This document shows positions 16,802 to 25,525 of a stretch of 64,000 nt of DNA, piece by piece. Position 1 is the stretch's first letter. Each line of letters starts with the position of its first letter. A program made the position numbers and the translations under genes. Source of the stretch: Georgenia sp. M64. GTDB taxonomy: Bacteria > Actinomycetota > Actinomycetes > Actinomycetales > Actinomycetaceae. Under the pieces are notes generated by a model. The model was not told the DNA's origin. It saw only the letters and a list, made by a program, of their open reading frames with translations, and did no database searches. The DNA lies in assembly GCF_038049925.1 (NCBI RefSeq), contig NZ_CP145809.1, positions 3,134,599 to 3,198,598 of the forward strand. Direction: 5' to 3'.

Positions 16802-18274
16802 ATGGACCTCACCGACTACCTCGGCGTGCTGCGCAAGCGCTGGTCCACCATCGTCCTCATCGCGCTGCTCACGCTGGGGGCCGCCGTCGCGCTCACCCTG
16901 TCCGCGGTCCCGCAGTACACCGCCACGACCCGGATGTTCTTCGCCGCCGAGGGCGGCGAGTCCATCTCCGACCTCAACCAGGGCTCGACGTTCGCCGAGC
17001 GGCAGATGGTCTCCTACGCCGCCGTGGCGGCCTCGCCCATGGTCCTCGACCCGGTGATCGAGGACCTCGGTCTCGACGTCCAGGCCCACGAGCTCGCCGA
17101 GGCCCTCACGGCCACCATCCTGCCGAACTCGGTCATCCTCGACATCTCGGCCACGGACGAGGACCCGCAGCTGGCCGCGGACCTGGCCGACGCCGTCGCC
17201 GACGAGCTGTCCGCCGTCGCCGAGGACCTCTCGCCCGAGCGCTCCGACGGGACCCAGCCCGTCCAGGCCACCATCGTCACCGAGGCCCGTGTGCCCACCG
17301 AGCCCTCGGCGCCCGACACGGTGCTCAACGTGGCGCTCGGCCTGGTCTTCGGGGTGCTGCTGGGCACCGTGACGGCGGTGGCCCGCGAGCTGCTCGACAC
17401 CAAGGTCCGCGGGGCGAAGGACGTCACCGCCCTGACCGGGGTGCCGGTGATGGCCACCGTGCAGTACGAGACCGGCAGCCGCTCGTCGCCCACCTTCATG
17501 GTCGACGACCCGCACGGCTCCCGGGCCGAGGACGTGCGACGGCTGCGCACGAACCTGCGGTACGTGGGACTCGACCACAAGCTCCGGTCCATCGTCGTGA
17601 CCTCCTCCCTGCCCGGTGAGGGCAAGTCGACGACGTCCATCGCACTGTCCCTGGCGCTGGCCGACACCGGTGCCCGCGTCCTCCTCGTCGACGCCGACCT
17701 GCGCCGCCCCTCGGTGGCGGAGTACCTCGGCCTCGAGGGCGCCGCGGGCCTGACGACGGTGCTCATCGGCCGGGCCGAGTCCGCCGACGTCGTCCAGCGG
17801 TGGCGCCGCACGGGACTGGACGTCCTCCCGGCCGGGGACGTCCCGCCCAACCCCAGCGAGCTGCTGGGCTCCCGGGCCATGGCCACCCTGCTCGTGGACC
17901 TCGTGGCCGCCTACGACATCGTCGTCGTGGACAGCCCGCCGCTGCTGCCGGTCACCGACGCGGCGGTGCTGGGCAAGCTGGCCGGCGGCACGTTGGTCGT
18001 GGCGGGGGCGGACAAGGTCCACAAGGCCCAGCTGCGCGAGGCGCTCGACGCCCTCGACCAGGTCGGGGCGCACGTCCTGGGCGTCGTGCTCAACAAGGTC
18101 GGCCGCCGTGACGCGAACCGGTACGGCTACGAGTCCTACCGCTCGCGCGGGCCCGGGGAGACGCCCCGCCGGCCGGAGTCGCCGGCCGAGGCCGCCGCCG
18201 AGCTGGGGGTCTCGCGCCGGGTCCCCGACGCCGAGCCCGGGTCGCCGCCGTCCGGTACTACGCTCCCGGTGTGA
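16802..18274 (+). CDS. Polysaccharide chain-length regulator/tyrosine autokinase (BY-kinase)
   Basis: A 490-residue protein joining a Wzz-type membrane domain (helices about 17-36 and 174-194 around an extracytoplasmic loop) with a cytoplasmic BY-kinase. The kinase has Walker A PGEGKSTT (271-278), Walker A' VLLVDADLRRPS (293-304), Walker B VVVDSPP and a Tyr cluster RYGYESY near residue 445 as the likely autophosphorylation tail. BY-kinases set polysaccharide chain length and export through phosphorylation cycles. In most Firmicutes the two parts are split, while actinobacteria often have this fused form. RBS GAAGGACGG precedes the ATG. The stop overlaps the next gene's GTG. Confidence 0.93.
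   Translation: MDLTDYLGVLRKRWSTIVLIALLTLGAAVALTLSAVPQYTATTRMFFAAEGGESISDLNQGSTFAERQMVSYAAVAASPMVLDPVIEDLGLDVQAHELAEALTATILPNSVILDISATDEDPQLAADLADAVADELSAVAEDLSPERSDGTQPVQATIVTEARVPTEPSAPDTVLNVALGLVFGVLLGTVTAVARELLDTKVRGAKDVTALTGVPVMATVQYETGSRSSPTFMVDDPHGSRAEDVRRLRTNLRYVGLDHKLRSIVVTSSLPGEGKSTTSIALSLALADTGARVLLVDADLRRPSVAEYLGLEGAAGLTTVLIGRAESADVVQRWRRTGLDVLPAGDVPPNPSELLGSRAMATLLVDLVAAYDIVVVDSPPLLPVTDAAVLGKLAGGTLVVAGADKVHKAQLREALDALDQVGAHVLGVVLNKVGRRDANRYGYESYRSRGPGETPRRPESPAEAAAELGVSRRVPDAEPGSPPSGTTLPV
18259..18264 (+). promoter_or_regulatory. -10 hexamer of a leaderless promoter for the DUF885 gene
   Basis: TACGCT starts exactly 12 bp before the GTG at 18271 and lies inside the last codons of the kinase gene. 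It suggests the DUF885 gene has its own leaderless transcript besides read-through. Confidence 0.45.
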
Positions 18275-19956
18275 CCGAGACCACCCGCACCCCCACGCCC
18301 GTCGACGCCGTCGCCGAGGAGCACGTCCGCCGCACCGTCGAGCTCGACCCGCTCTTCGCCACCGAGCTGGGCGTCCCCGGCCACGACGACCGCCTGCCGG
18401 ACCTCTCCCCCGCCGGCCTCGACGAGGTCACCGCCCTGGCGCGGAGCACCCTCGCCGCGCTCGACGCGGTCGCCCCGGTGGACGACGTCGACCGGGTGAC
18501 CGTCGCCGCGATGCGCGAACGTCTGGGCCTCGAGATCGAGCTGGCCGAGGCGGGCGAGGACCTGCGCTCCCTCAACGTCATCGCCTCGCCCGTGCAGGCG
18601 CTCCGGGACGTCTTCGACCTCATGCCCACGAACAGCGCCGAGGACTGGGAGAAGGTCGCCGCCCGCCTGAGCCGCCTCCCCGAGGCGCTCGAGGGCTACC
18701 AGGAGTCCCTGCGCACCGCCCAGGGCGCCGGCCACGTCGCCGCCCTGCGGCAGGTCACCGCGTGCCTGCGCCAGGCCGACGAGCTCGCCGACACCGACAC
18801 CTCGTTCTTCACCCGGCTGGTCCGGGGCGCCACCACCGACGGCGAGGTGCCCTCCCGGGCCCTGCGCGAGGCGCTGGCCGCGGGCGCGGCCGACGCCCGT
18901 CAGGCCTACGCCGACCTCGCCCGGTTCCTCGGCGAGGAGCTCGCACCCGACGCGCCGGAGGCCGACGCGGTAGGACGCGAGCGCTACGCCCTGTGGTCGC
19001 GCTACTTCCTCGGCGCCGCCGTCGACCTCGACGAGACCTACGAGTGGGGGCTGGGCGAGCTGGCCCGCATCGTCGCCGAGCAGGAGGCGGTGGCCGAGCA
19101 GCTCTACGGCCGGGGCACCGGCGTCACCGAGGCCATGGCACGCCTCGACGCCGACCCCGCCCGGATGCTCCACGGGACCGACGCGCTGCGGGCGTGGATG
19201 CAGCGGACCTCCGACGAGGCCGTCGCGGCACTCGCGGACACCCACTTCGACATCCCCGCCCCGGTCCGGCGCCTCGAGTGCCTCATCGCGCCCACCCAGT
19301 CCGGCGGCATCTACTACACCGGGCCGAGCTCGGACTTCACGCGACCCGGACGCATGTGGTGGGCGGTGCCGGCCGGGGTGACGGAGTTCGCCACGTGGCG
19401 CGAGCGCACGACCGTCTACCACGAGGGCGTCCCGGGCCACCACCTCCAGATCGGCCAGACCGTCTACCGGGCCGACACCCTCAACACCTGGCGGCGCCAG
19501 GGGTCGTGGGTCAGCGGCCACGGCGAGGGCTGGGCCCTGTACGCCGAGCGCCTCATGGCCGACCTGGGCTTCCTCGACGACCCGGGCGACCGGATGGGCA
19601 TGCTCGACGGGCAGCGGCTGCGGGCCGCCCGGGTGGTCCTCGACATCGGCGTGCACCTGGGCAAGGAGGCCCCGGCCGAGTGGGGCGGCGGGACGTGGGA
19701 CGCGGCGAGGGCGTGGCCGTTCCTCACCGCCAACGCCAACATGCCCGAGCCGTTCCTCGCCTTCGAGCTCGACCGCTACCTCGGCTGGCCCGGCCAGGCG
19801 CCGAGCTACAAGATCGGCCAGCGCCTGTGGGAGGAGATCCGCGAGTCCTCCCGGGCGGCCGAGCCCGAGACCTTCGACCTGCGGGCCTTCCACCGGCGCG
19901 CCCTCGACGTCGGCTCGGTGGGGCTGGACGTCCTGCGCGAGGCACTGCTCGGCTGA
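18271..19956 (+). CDS. DUF885 family protein (putative zinc-dependent peptidase)
   Basis: A 561-residue soluble protein of the DUF885 family. It carries the hallmark HEGVPGHHLQ (His384 onward), an HExxH-like zinc motif, and GHGEGWALYAERLM further on, which would supply the third ligand. These proteins resemble M3/M32-like peptidases; the substrate is unknown. There is no signal peptide, so it should be cytoplasmic. The GTG overlaps the kinase stop (GTGA), but a -10 hexamer sits 12 bp upstream, so the link with the polysaccharide cluster may be positional only. Confidence 0.88.
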   Translation: MTETTRTPTPVDAVAEEHVRRTVELDPLFATELGVPGHDDRLPDLSPAGLDEVTALARSTLAALDAVAPVDDVDRVTVAAMRERLGLEIELAEAGEDLRSLNVIASPVQALRDVFDLMPTNSAEDWEKVAARLSRLPEALEGYQESLRTAQGAGHVAALRQVTACLRQADELADTDTSFFTRLVRGATTDGEVPSRALREALAAGAADARQAYADLARFLGEELAPDAPEADAVGRERYALWSRYFLGAAVDLDETYEWGLGELARIVAEQEAVAEQLYGRGTGVTEAMARLDADPARMLHGTDALRAWMQRTSDEAVAALADTHFDIPAPVRRLECLIAPTQSGGIYYTGPSSDFTRPGRMWWAVPAGVTEFATWRERTTVYHEGVPGHHLQIGQTVYRADTLNTWRRQGSWVSGHGEGWALYAERLMADLGFLDDPGDRMGMLDGQRLRAARVVLDIGVHLGKEAPAEWGGGTWDAARAWPFLTANANMPEPFLAFELDRYLGWPGQAPSYKIGQRLWEEIRESSRAAEPETFDLRAFHRRALDVGSVGLDVLREALLG

Positions 19957-20037
19957 GGTGCGGCCGGCCACCCGGCCGTGCCCGGTCCGCGCCCGGTCCG
20001 GCCCCCGAACCGCCCCTGCCGGGCACGCACGCGCCGC

Positions 20038-20043
20038 TAGAGT
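20038..20043 (+). promoter_or_regulatory. -10 hexamer of a leaderless promoter for the small membrane protein gene
   Basis: TAGAGT starts 12 bp before the ATG at 20050, with no Shine-Dalgarno sequence between them. Confidence 0.5.
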
Positions 20044-20049
20044 CGCGCC

Positions 20050-20574
20050 ATGGCGCAGCCTGACGCGAACCCGCCCGCGCGCCCGGCGATGTCCGACTCC
20101 ACGCCGGCGCCGACCGCGCCGGTCGACCCGCCGCTGCCCGGGGCGCTGCGCGCGGGCCGGCTGGTGTGGCTGGTGAGCATCGCGGCGGGGCTCATCGCCG
20201 CCGGCTTCGCCGTCGTCGCCCGGGAGGAGAACCGGTCCCGGGTGGTGACCATGCTCGCCGACCTCGACCCGGCACGGCCGGCCGGGGAGGTCGAGAGCCT
20301 GGCCACGACGGTGCTGTGGGCGACGATCGGCGCACTCGTGGTGGTGACCGCGGTCGAGGCGCTGCTGCTGCACCGGCTGGTCCGCCGGCGGCGCGGCACG
20401 AGGGCCGTCCAGGCGGTCGTCCTGGCGGCGCACGTGCCGCTGGCTCTGCTCGCGGAGGGCTTCCTCGCCGAGCCGGGCCCGGCCGGGACGACGACGCGGG
20501 TCCTCGTGCTGGGCCAGCTCGCCTCAGCCGGCCTGGCGTTCCTCGTCACCCTCCTGGCCCGGTCGCGTCCCTAG
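20050..20574 (+). CDS. Small membrane protein of unknown function
   Basis: A 174-residue protein with a Pro/Ala-rich N-terminus (about 40 residues) and four predicted membrane helices (RLVWLVSIAAGLIAAGFAVV, TTVLWATIGALVVVTAVEAL, AVVLAAHVPLALLAEGFL, LVLGQLASAGLAFLVTLLA). I do not recognise a family. It runs convergent to the minus-strand dynamin-like gene and overlaps its end by 51 bp. Confidence 0.75.
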   Translation: MAQPDANPPARPAMSDSTPAPTAPVDPPLPGALRAGRLVWLVSIAAGLIAAGFAVVAREENRSRVVTMLADLDPARPAGEVESLATTVLWATIGALVVVTAVEALLLHRLVRRRRGTRAVQAVVLAAHVPLALLAEGFLAEPGPAGTTTRVLVLGQLASAGLAFLVTLLARSRP

Positions 20575-22056
20575 GGCCAGCCACGACGCGGTCGCGGCCT
20601 CCTCGGCGAGCCCGGCGAGCACCCCCTCGCAGCTGCGCGCGACCTGCTCGCACACCTGGGCGGTCGCCCGGTCGCTGAAGGGGCTCGCGCCGAGGGACCG
20701 CCACCGTCGCAGCTCGTCCAGGGCGGCGGCGCGCATCGCCCCGACCGGTGCCGCGGCCTCCATCCCCAGCCGCTCGGCGGCCGTGGTGCCCCGCCCGCCG
20801 AGGACCCGCACGGCGTCGGCCTCGACGCCGGCGGGCAGGCCCAGCCCGCCGGTGCGGGCACGGGCGAGGAGGCGCAGCTCCTCCAGCTCGTGCGCTCCCG
20901 CGCGGAAGCGCTCCAGGGCGCGCTCGAGGCCGTCGGTGCCCGCCCGCGGCCGGGCCCGCAGCATCCGCTCGACCGCGACGACGGCGGTGCGGGCCTTGAG
21001 GTCCTCCGCCCGGGCCTGGAAGTGGTCCTCCACCACCCGGACCAGCTCACCGAGCCCCGAACGGCGGGCCAGCTCGCCCGCCAGCCGGGTCGGCTGGGCC
21101 ACGCCACCGCGCAGGAGGACCAGCGCCAGGCGGACGCCGAACACCCCGAAGCGGTCGAGCAGGGCGGCACGCTCGGCCTGGTCGACCGGCGCCTCGGCGG
21201 TGGCGAACCGGTCGGCCGAGACGAGGAGCCGCTCGGTGTCGGCGCGCTCGAGCGCCGCGAGCGTGCTGAGCGCGTCGAACTCGCTCTGGCGCAGCGTCCG
21301 GGCGCTCTGTGCCAGCAGACCCGCCACCGGCACCACCGCCACGGCGAGCTCGCGCAGGGCGGGGTCCTCGCGGGCCCGGGAGGCGATGTCCCGCGCCGAG
21401 ACGAGGGCGTCGAGCCGGCCGGCGCCGATCTCGTCCGCCCGGGAGAGCACGGCGACGGCGTTGGCGCTGCCCCCGGCGGCGTCCCGGAAGGCCTCGAGGA
21501 ACGCGGTGTCCGCCGCACGGAGGTGGCGCATGAGGTAGACGACGGCGTCCGCCTCGGCCGGCACGTCCTCGGGCGTGAGGGCGGCCGCGGTCCGGGCGGA
21601 GACCTCGGTGGAGAGCGAGGACGTCCCCGGGGTGTCGATGAGCACGAGGTCGCGAAGCGCCCGGGCGGGCCACTCGACGACCAGGCGCTCGACCTCCTCC
21701 GGTGCCGTCCCGCCCAGGTCGAGCCGCAGCCGACCGTCCTCGCGCCGCACGGGCAGCGCCCGGGAGGGCCCCCCGCCCACCGGCACCAGGGTGACCGACG
21801 GCGCCGCGCCGTACCGGTACCAGGTGACCACCCGCGTGCACTCCCCCGCGTCGGTCGGGGCGATCTCCTCCCCGACGACGGCGTTGATGAGCGTGGACTT
21901 GCCGGCCTTGACCATGCCGGCCACCGCGATGCGCAGCGGCTCGTCCAGTCGCCGGGCCAGCCCGGTGAGCGCGGCCCGGTCCGCGGCGTCCTCGCCGAGG
22001 ACGTCGAGCGCGTCGGCCACCAGGGCGCGCGCCGCGGCGAGGGTCGCGGCGCTCAC
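20524..22056 (-). CDS. Dynamin-like GTPase, IniC-like
   Basis: A 510-residue dynamin-family GTPase. The G domain has the P-loop GMVKAGKS (47-54), switch regions in ECTRVV and IDTPGTSSLS, and SRADEIG as the G4 motif; the rest is helical. Mycobacterial IniC is of similar size (about 490 residues) and also lies last in iniB-iniA-iniC. Bacterial dynamin-like proteins remodel membranes upon GTP hydrolysis; IniA of mycobacteria has been shown to act in membrane fission. The GTG start at 22056 overlaps the upstream stop (GTGA), so the two GTPases are co-translated and probably form a pair. The end overlaps a convergent gene. Confidence 0.86.
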   Translation of the reverse strand: MSAATLAAARALVADALDVLGEDAADRAALTGLARRLDEPLRIAVAGMVKAGKSTLINAVVGEEIAPTDAGECTRVVTWYRYGAAPSVTLVPVGGGPSRALPVRREDGRLRLDLGGTAPEEVERLVVEWPARALRDLVLIDTPGTSSLSTEVSARTAAALTPEDVPAEADAVVYLMRHLRAADTAFLEAFRDAAGGSANAVAVLSRADEIGAGRLDALVSARDIASRAREDPALRELAVAVVPVAGLLAQSARTLRQSEFDALSTLAALERADTERLLVSADRFATAEAPVDQAERAALLDRFGVFGVRLALVLLRGGVAQPTRLAGELARRSGLGELVRVVEDHFQARAEDLKARTAVVAVERMLRARPRAGTDGLERALERFRAGAHELEELRLLARARTGGLGLPAGVEADAVRVLGGRGTTAAERLGMEAAAPVGAMRAAALDELRRWRSLGASPFSDRATAQVCEQVARSCEGVLAGLAEEAATASWLALGTRPGQEGDEERQAG

Positions 22057-23882
22057 CGGGCCACCGCCGCGCCAGCGGGTGCTGCCCGGTCGAGGGCCGC
22101 TGCGCTGCGGCGCAGCCGCGCCACCTTCTCCAGCTCGGCGTCGATCTGCCTCATGCGGCTCTCCCGTCCGGCGGCGAGGGTGGTGGTGGCGCGCTGCGCC
22201 GCCGCCACGGAGTCGGCGAGGGAGCGGTGCTGCTCCTCGGCGATCTCGGTGAAGTGGTCCCGCGTGAGCCGCTGGACGAGCCGGAGCCGGTCCCGCAGCT
22301 GCTTGCCCACCTGGAAGACGACGTCGTCGATCTGGCGCCGCACCAGGGTCTTGGCCTCCGACCGGCGCCTGCGCAGGCGCGCCTCCTTGTCCTCCCGGTA
22401 CGCCTTGCCGCCGAGGAGCACGCCCGCGCCGACCGAGATGGGGTTGATGAGCGCCATGCCGGCGATCCCGGTGAGCAGGCCGAACATCAGCACGCCGCCG
22501 TAGGACCCGCGCATGCCGACGAGGATCTTCTGCCCGACCCCGAGGTGGCCGTCGTCCAGCTCGCCGACGTCCGGGACGGGGTCCAGGACGTCGGAGGTGT
22601 CCGCGACCTGGAGGGTCGGCAGCGCCACCTGCCCCTGGGCGAAGTGGGCCGCGACCTGCGCGGCCAGCCAGATCGAGCGCTCGTTGGTCCACACGAACGT
22701 GTCGGAGACGGCGGAGGCGACCCGCTGCTCGAGCCACTCGGTGAACTCCGGCCAGACCTGGCCGGGATCACCGGCGTCGACGGCCGCCTCGGCCTCGCGC
22801 TGGACGGAGCGCATCCGGTCGCGGAGGTCGTACTCCATGTCCGCGATGAGGTCGCCCATCCCGTCGGCCAGGGTGGTCTGCCACCGTGAGGATCGCCGCC
22901 GCTGCTCGTCGGCCTGCTGCTTGGCCGCCTCGAGCCCCGCGATGATCTGGGGGGCGGCGTCGGGGTCCTTGAGCGCGTCGAGCTCCGAGCGCAGCGCCAG
23001 CTCGAGGTGCTCGGCGGTGAAGAGCAGGTCGTTGGCGACCGACCGCCGGCTCAGCCGCTCGGCCTGGCCCAGCACCTGGTGGCGCAGGTGGCCCACGAGC
23101 GCGGGGAAGCCGGACTCCTTGTTCAGCTCGGGGTCGGCCTCTCGCGCGGCCGTCAGCCGCAGCACCGAGGACACGGGGATGAGCGGGATGTCCCCGCGCA
23201 CGGTCGCCAGGTGGTCCTGGTCGAGCTCGGCGATGCGCCGCCACCGGGGGTACAGGTCGGTCTTGGTCAGGACGCACGCGACGTTGGGGCACACGCGCAG
23301 GGCCTGCCTGAGGAAGCGGATCTCGGGCTCGGTCAGCTCCTGGGAGGCGTCGGTGACGAAGAGCACCGCGTCGGCCGTCGTCAGGGCGGAGAGGGTGGCG
23401 ACCCCGTGGCCGGAGTCCAGCCCGCCCACACCCGGCGAGTCCACGAGGACCAGCCCGCCCTTGAGCACGCTGCGGGGCAGGGCGACCTCGGCAGCGAGGA
23501 GGTTCTCGGCGTTGCCGGGGTTCCCGCGCTCCGAGACGTGCGACGCCACCTCCCCGAGCGGGACCGCGCGCCGCTCGGGGACCGCCTCCCCGTCCGGGCC
23601 GGCCGGCCCCGCGGCGACGAGCACCGCGGCCGGTTCCGTCCCGTGCCGGACCATCGTGGGCACCGCGGTGGCGACGTCGTCGTCGACCGCGCAGACCGGC
23701 GCGCCCACGAGGGCGTTGACGAGCTGGCTCTTGCCCTGCTTGAGCTCCCCGACGACGACGACCCGGACGGACGGGTCGAGCAGGCGGGCCCGGGTCTGCT
23801 CGAGGCGGCGGCGCAGGTCGAGCCGGTCCCCGGCGCCGACGAGCCGCATGGTCTGCTCGACGAGCCCGACCAGGTCCTCCAC
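22053..23882 (-). CDS. Dynamin-like GTPase, IniA-like
   Basis: A 609-residue dynamin-family GTPase close in size to mycobacterial IniA (640). The P-loop GELKQGKS is at residues 45-52, the G3 motif is DSPGVGGLDSG, and G4 is LTKTDLYP. After a long helical region comes a hydrophobic stretch (GGVLMFGLLTGIAGMALINP, about residue 455 onward) that fits the membrane-inserting paddle of bacterial dynamins; a charged coiled-coil return helix follows. GTG 23882 has a strong RBS (AGGAGGAC). It is 128 bp downstream of the IniB-like gene with a hairpin between them, and overlaps the second GTPase gene. Membrane repair or fission under envelope stress is the likely role, inferred from IniA. Confidence 0.88.
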   Translation of the reverse strand: MEDLVGLVEQTMRLVGAGDRLDLRRRLEQTRARLLDPSVRVVVVGELKQGKSQLVNALVGAPVCAVDDDVATAVPTMVRHGTEPAAVLVAAGPAGPDGEAVPERRAVPLGEVASHVSERGNPGNAENLLAAEVALPRSVLKGGLVLVDSPGVGGLDSGHGVATLSALTTADAVLFVTDASQELTEPEIRFLRQALRVCPNVACVLTKTDLYPRWRRIAELDQDHLATVRGDIPLIPVSSVLRLTAAREADPELNKESGFPALVGHLRHQVLGQAERLSRRSVANDLLFTAEHLELALRSELDALKDPDAAPQIIAGLEAAKQQADEQRRRSSRWQTTLADGMGDLIADMEYDLRDRMRSVQREAEAAVDAGDPGQVWPEFTEWLEQRVASAVSDTFVWTNERSIWLAAQVAAHFAQGQVALPTLQVADTSDVLDPVPDVGELDDGHLGVGQKILVGMRGSYGGVLMFGLLTGIAGMALINPISVGAGVLLGGKAYREDKEARLRRRRSEAKTLVRRQIDDVVFQVGKQLRDRLRLVQRLTRDHFTEIAEEQHRSLADSVAAAQRATTTLAAGRESRMRQIDAELEKVARLRRSAAALDRAAPAGAAVAR

Positions 23883-23951
23883 GTGTCCTCCTGTGCTGCG
23901 TCCTTGCCCTCAGCGGTCCCGTTCGTCGGTCGGAGCGCCTGACGCGCCGGA

Positions 23952-23992
23952 CCCGGCCCAGCGGCAGGGGGGGGTGTGGTCGCTGGGCCGGG
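23952..23992 (-). terminator. Hairpin between the IniB-like and dynamin genes (attenuator/terminator)
   Basis: A perfect 12-bp inverted repeat (CCCGGCCCAGCG at 23952-23963, complement at 23981-23992) with a 17-nt loop begins 18 bases past the IniB-like stop. It could end most transcripts after iniB and let only part read on into the two GTPase genes, or stabilise the iniB message. Confidence 0.65.
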
Positions 23993-24010
23993 GCGGCGCG
24001 GTGCGGTGGA

Positions 24011-25372
24011 TCAGGCGGCGGCGTCGCCCGGTCCGGTCTCGGAGACGAGCTCGACGTCGACCTCGTTGTCCTCGACGATGACGGAGTCGTTGATGGACTC
24101 GTCCTCGAACTCGGGGTTGAAGGAGTCCTCGATCGCCACGTCGAGCTCGACGTCGGCCTCGACCGAGTTGTCGACCGAGTTGTCCTCGTTGAAGGACTCC
24201 TCGATGTCGACCTCGACGTCCGTCTCCGTCGAGTTGTCGACCGAGTTGTCCTCGTTGAAGGAGTCCTCGATCTCGACGTCGGTCTCGACCGAGTTGTCCT
24301 GGTTGAAGGAGTCCTCGATGTCGACCTCGATGTCCGTCGTCGTGGAGTTGTCGGAGTTGTCCTGGAAGGAGTCCTCGATCTCGACGTCGGTGTTGCCGAC
24401 GTCGCTGTCGGAGATGAGGTCGCCGGGGCCGGCCTCGTTGAGGGAGTTGTCCGAGGCGTCGATCGTGACGTCGCCGACCGTGATGTCGGTGTCGTTGTCC
24501 TCGATCTCGCCGCCGCGGTCCGCGAGCTGGCCGGTGTTGCCGCTGTTGTCGGTCGACTCGTTCTCGCCGCCGTTGAACGCGACCTGGCCGGAGTTGCCGC
24601 TTGCGTCGACGTCGTTGTCCTCGACCGTGCCGCCGCGGTCGGCGAGGTTGCCGCTGTTCTCGACGTCGTTGTCCTGGTTCTCGCCACCGCGGTCGGCGTA
24701 CTGACCGCTGTTCTCGATGACGCTCGCGTCGCCGTCGTCCCCGACGTACGCACCCGAGTTGTGCACGACCTCGGCGTCGTCGCCGGCGGCCGTGGAGTTG
24801 TCACCGCTGGAGACCACCGCGTCGTTGTCGAAGAGCTGCAGGACGTCGCCGTCGGCCCAGATGTTCTGGTTGACCGACTGGTCCACGACGGTGTCGCGGT
24901 CGTCCACCGTGGAGGTGTAGGAGTAGTTGTTCACCACGTTGTGGATCTGCTGGACGGCGTGGCTGTGGTCGTCGTCGCGGTCCTTGTGCCAGTCGTCGCG
25001 GTCGTGGTCGTCCCGGTCCTTGTGGTCGTCGTCGCGGTCCTTGTGCCAGTCGTCGCGGTCGTGGTGGTCGTCGCGGTCCTTGTGGTCGTCGTCCCGGTCC
25101 TTGCCGCCGCCGTAGTCGTGGTCGCGGTCGGGCTTGCCCACCCACGAGGTGTTCCCGCCGGTGTTGTACTCACGGTCGAAGGTGGAGTCCATGCGTACCG
25201 GGGCGTAGTCGATGACCACCGGCATGACGGCGTCGACGTCGTCGGTGCACACCGAGCCCAGCCCGTTCGCGGCCAGCGTGCCCTCGGGATCGTCGTTGAA
25301 CGCCGCGACCTTGGCCGGGTCGCTCATGAGGCTGAGCAGGAAGTCCAGGAGCGTGCTTGCCAGAGTTGCCAT
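24011..25372 (-). CDS. IniB-like protein: IniB-type N-terminus, Asp/His-rich tract and acidic repeats
   Basis: A 453-residue, extremely acidic protein. Residues 1-60 (ATLASTLLDFLLSLMSDPAK, then DPEGTLAANGLGSV, DDVDAVMPVVIDYAP) match the short helical domain at the N-terminus of IniB-family proteins. Next is a tract of Asp, His, Lys and Arg (about 82-138) built from copies of DDWHKDRDDDHKDRDD, then an Asn/Gly/Asp-rich region with NSGxxADRGG repeats, and finally acidic repeats such as DVEIEDSFNEDNSVDNS to the end. There is no signal peptide, membrane segment or cysteine-rich part. RBS GAGG precedes ATG 25372. The Asp/His tract may bind metal ions (inference). Mycobacterial IniB is instead Gly/Ala-rich after its N-terminus, so only that domain and the operon order are shared. 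Confidence 0.8.
   Translation of the reverse strand: MATLASTLLDFLLSLMSDPAKVAAFNDDPEGTLAANGLGSVCTDDVDAVMPVVIDYAPVRMDSTFDREYNTGGNTSWVGKPDRDHDYGGGKDRDDDHKDRDDHHDRDDWHKDRDDDHKDRDDHDRDDWHKDRDDDHSHAVQQIHNVVNNYSYTSTVDDRDTVVDQSVNQNIWADGDVLQLFDNDAVVSSGDNSTAAGDDAEVVHNSGAYVGDDGDASVIENSGQYADRGGENQDNDVENSGNLADRGGTVEDNDVDASGNSGQVAFNGGENESTDNSGNTGQLADRGGEIEDNDTDITVGDVTIDASDNSLNEAGPGDLISDSDVGNTDVEIEDSFQDNSDNSTTTDIEVDIEDSFNQDNSVETDVEIEDSFNEDNSVDNSTETDVEVDIEESFNEDNSVDNSVEADVELDVAIEDSFNPEFEDESINDSVIVEDNEVDVELVSETGPGDAAA
24957..25125. repeat. In-frame repeats encoding the Asp/His-rich tract of the IniB-like protein
   Basis: The DNA consists of recurring GGTCCTTGTG and CAGTCGTCGCGGTCGTG blocks that encode DDHKDRDD, DDWHKDRD and variants on the minus strand. 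The pattern points to growth by in-frame duplication and may vary in length between strains. Confidence 0.8.
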
Positions 25373-25424
25373 GATCTGTCCTCGTCGGTCGAAGGGTGCC
25401 GGCCTCGTTGCCGGCGACGTCACG

Positions 25425-25495
25425 AACGTAGGTCGGGGCCCGTGGGAGGCACATCGGGGATCGGCCCCCCGCTCCCCCGCGCCCGTTAGGGGATC
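25425..25495 (-). promoter_or_regulatory. Putative IniB-like gene promoter with repeated GGGGATC sites and CCGTTAGGGG
   Basis: On the minus strand a -10 hexamer TACGTT lies at 25430-25425, about 55 bases before the ATG. Two copies of GGGGATC (plus-strand 25456-25462 and 25489-25495) are exactly 33 bp apart, about three helical turns, near -41 and -74. The distal copy is part of CCGTTAGGGG (25483-25492), which recurs as CCGCTAGGGG before the Hsp70-like gene. Binding by the LuxR-type regulator next door is an inference. Confidence 0.5.
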
Positions 25496-25525
25496 CGTCC
25501 GCCCAGCGCGGGCCCGGCGGGCCCC

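Noticed and set aside
22890-24804. Thr/Arg/Ser-rich 678-residue frame overlapping the IniB-like gene
   Set aside because: It is a frame-shifted reading of the acidic repeats; the IniB-like frame has an RBS, an N-terminal domain and sensible composition.
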